Assembly: GCA_016285415.1 (NCBI GenBank)
Contig: JAEEQU010000018.1
Location: forward strand, 1 to 15,912
Reading direction: 5' to 3'
DNA: 15,912 bases
Source of the DNA: Alphaproteobacteria bacterium
Lineage (GTDB): Bacteria > Pseudomonadota > Alphaproteobacteria > Rs-D84
Each line of letters opens with the position of its first letter. The stretch's first letter is position 1. A model generated the notes under the pieces. It saw only the letters and a program-made list of their open reading frames with translations. It did no database searches and was not told where the DNA came from. Position numbers and translations under genes: made by a program. Below are positions 14,225-15,912 of this stretch, piece after piece.

Positions 14225-15766
14225 TTATTGGATTCTTACGACTTGGCAACTGGCACCACTGAACTTTAACAATTGGTCACACAGTTGTTGTGCCGTATCA
14301 ATATCTGGCATTGGTCCAATACGCAGACGATACAAACGTGCCGCCGATGATGTTGAACCCAATTCGCCAACACCCTGTTCGTCAACCGCATAGAATACGC
14401 TGTCTTTATATTTGGTCAGTAACCCTTTGCCGTCGTTGCCACTGAACTTGGCCAACAATTCGGCCCAGTAATCGTCCAATGCCTTGACACTTTTATCCGA
14501 ACGCAATTCAACGGCGACACCGTTTTGATTACTGGATATCAGTGGAATATTAGATTGTGGCAAATATGAACCAGCGGTATTTCTTTCGGTTGGCAACATG
14601 GTCAGGTTCGTTGATGAACCGCCACCATTACCGTACATATTCATAATCATTGCGCCATTTGTTGCTGGCATTGACATCTGCATTGGTTGTGTGGCATAAC
14701 CGCCAATTTGCATTGGGGTTGCCGTATAACCACCCATACCAGAATTTATCGCGGTTTGGTCGGCATTATACAGAACATTGTTCAATGATTGACCTGATAA
14801 CATACTTTGCGCGACATTTGCTTCGGCCAATGCCATCACACTTGCGGTATCGGCAATCAAGAACGGTTTTGAACGCTTTTTAATGCAAACAATACGTTGA
14901 CCACTGCGCAGAACCATATCGCCAACGGCTTCCACGATTAACAGACGCCCGTCTTGGCCATCGGTACGGAAACCAACAGGGGATTCGCCACCTTCTACCA
15001 ATAATGATACAACCGGACGCTGTGTCATAGAAATAACCTTGTCCCCGAAATCAATGTATGTGAACACGCGGTCGCGCCATACACGTTCAGGTGCAATTAC
15101 ATAGTCATCAGGATTCGGAACAAATATATCCAAATCAAAACGGAATTCGGATGGATCAATTTTCATTGTTTTTATCCAACCATAATCTTCGCCGTCAACA
15201 CCAACAGTATTACTTTTGGGTGCAGATTTTTTGAATATAGAATTCATACCACTGGTTGTACCCGCAGATGCCGGCGCAACACCAGTAATACGTGCATTGC
15301 CATCCAAAACGACATCAACCTGGGAATATGTGATGTCCGCCGCGTTGGATGGTTCACTGCGCAGATAGAAAGTATAAATATTACCTGATTTACCAGTTAC
15401 GATTAAGTTTGTATCGGAACCCATATTATCAGGGGCCGGCGTGATATACATTGTGCGTGTGCCTTGTTGGCTTTCAATAGAAAACAGACCGGTATTTCCA
15501 ACAACGGCGTCTTCAATTTGTTCGCCATTTGGCAGGTTAACCATCGTAACCATCCCATTACGCAGTTTAATCGGTAACACAGTCCCCGTTTCCCACGACA
15601 ACTGTGTGTATCCAGGTTTAAGGCTGCCCGTGGCCATATTGGCGTTTGGATTATCCCATGCACTTTGTATACCATAGTTTTTTGCACAATCTGCGCCCAT
15701 TGTAATCATGGCGCAAACAACACCAACAACCGATACTTTTAATTTCAAGAATTTTAACAACGTCAT
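14225..15766 (-). CDS. virB9: VirB9/TrbG/DotH-like core protein with C-terminal SPOR domain
   Basis: A 513-residue exported protein. ATG 15766 is chosen over an in-frame GTG at 15784 because the doubled AAAGGAAAGGAAAG sits directly before it. The signal peptide ends near ADCA; the cysteine lacks a proper lipobox. The VirB9 N-terminal domain is at about 54-159 (GMVTMVNLPNGEQIEDAVVG, TNLIVTGKSGNIYTFYL). The VirB9 C-terminal, outer-membrane-complex domain is at about 205-300 (APERVWRDRVFTYIDFG, QRPVVSLL, ending GQRIVCIKK). A Met/Gly/Gln-rich linker with a loose GY-x-ATPMQ repeat leads to a SPOR domain (about 449-513, RLYRLRIGPMPD, with Cys496 and Cys507). Usual VirB9 has about 260-300 residues. 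The stop codon is 24 nt before virB10. SPOR domains bind denuded peptidoglycan, which suggests anchoring of the core in the cell wall. Confidence 0.9.
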   Translation of the reverse strand: MTLLKFLKLKVSVVGVVCAMITMGADCAKNYGIQSAWDNPNANMATGSLKPGYTQLSWETGTVLPIKLRNGMVTMVNLPNGEQIEDAVVGNTGLFSIESQQGTRTMYITPAPDNMGSDTNLIVTGKSGNIYTFYLRSEPSNAADITYSQVDVVLDGNARITGVAPASAGTTSGMNSIFKKSAPKSNTVGVDGEDYGWIKTMKIDPSEFRFDLDIFVPNPDDYVIAPERVWRDRVFTYIDFGDKVISMTQRPVVSLLVEGGESPVGFRTDGQDGRLLIVEAVGDMVLRSGQRIVCIKKRSKPFLIADTASVMALAEANVAQSMLSGQSLNNVLYNADQTAINSGMGGYTATPMQIGGYATQPMQMSMPATNGAMIMNMYGNGGGSSTNLTMLPTERNTAGSYLPQSNIPLISSNQNGVAVELRSDKSVKALDDYWAELLAKFSGNDGKGLLTKYKDSVFYAVDEQGVGELGSTSSAARLYRLRIGPMPDIDTAQQLCDQLLKFSGASCQVVRIQ

Positions 15767-15791
15767 CTTTCCTTTCCTTTGCACTATTTAA

Positions 15792-15912
15792 TTACCTATG
15801 TATCGCGTCCAGTGGATCTTCGCCACCTTCTACGGTATATTCTGAAACTTTCAATCCCAATGGATTATCCAACCGTTCCGTCCATTCTATTTGGGCATGA
15901 TTATCAACCGTC
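15792..15912 (-). CDS. virB8: VirB8/DotI-like secretion protein, C-terminal end only
   Basis: The last 39 residues of a gene that enters from the right edge; the stop TAA is at 15792-15794 and the virB9 ATG follows 25 nt later. The end contains IEWTERLDNPLGLKVSEY and a short acidic tail. NPLG followed by a V-x-x-Y strand is the closing signature of VirB8-type periplasmic domains, and position directly before virB9 and virB10 agrees with the canonical virB8-virB9-virB10 order. VirB8 is an inner-membrane assembly factor of the secretion apparatus. The fragment is too short to separate VirB8 from DotI/IcmL or TrbF. The frame was read by hand from the edge. Confidence 0.75.
   Translation of the reverse strand, partial: TVDNHAQIEWTERLDNPLGLKVSEYTVEGGEDPLDAIHR

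Noticed and set aside
11762..15912. Labelling the operon as a true Dot/Icm (type IVB) system
   Set aside because: The VirB9 N-terminal domain and gene order fit VirB-type systems equally well, and no diagnostic Dot/Icm gene is visible in the window.
1..15912. CRISPR arrays, insertion sequences or attachment sites
   Set aside because: No regularly spaced repeats, transposase motifs or direct repeats flanking the tRNA were seen.

Overview
This window looks like chromosome from an AT-rich alphaproteobacterium, probably an uncultured host-associated or gut lineage. The lineage is an inference from the gene families, a D,D-carboxypeptidase with a SPOR tail, and two small alphaproteobacterial-type hypothetical genes. 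The standard bacterial code fits: TGA is used as a stop and TGG codes for Trp.

Left part (1-2525): a tandem pair of secreted trypsin-like serine proteases on the + strand, each followed by its own terminator, then a tRNA-Glu(CTC) on the - strand. The two protease genes have diverged, but their first 109 bases (ribosome site plus signal peptide) differ at only one silent position.

Middle part (2526-10760): housekeeping genes. A GNAT-type acetyltransferase faces left. To the right run a penicillin-binding D,D-carboxypeptidase, recR, rsmA/ksgA (ATGA overlap with recR), a KefB/C-type cation:proton antiporter with an RCK domain, a hypothetical cytosolic protein, and the lspA-yidC envelope-biogenesis pair. 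Intrinsic terminators are strong, G:C-closed hairpins, mostly with ATTT-type tetraloops. The acetyltransferase, the carboxypeptidase and recR lack a Shine-Dalgarno sequence and have a -10-like hexamer 8-10 nt before a start codon, which suggests leaderless mRNAs.

Right part (10759-15912): everything is on the - strand. A two-gene operon of small hypotheticals comes first. One shows a His-then-Cys arrangement like permuted NlpC/P60 hydrolases, and it shares a bidirectional terminator with yidC. A 303-base intergenic region follows, with short repeats and two tandem terminators. Next is the end of a type IV secretion operon in the order virB8 (partial)-virB9-virB10. The VirB9-like protein carries a C-terminal SPOR domain. 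The VirB10-like protein is about twice the usual length, with an Ig-like insert, an acidic linker and a cysteine-rich tail. This divergent secretion core is the most unusual content of the window. The SPOR domain would let it dock on denuded peptidoglycan, the kind of target also expected for the SPOR-tailed carboxypeptidase.
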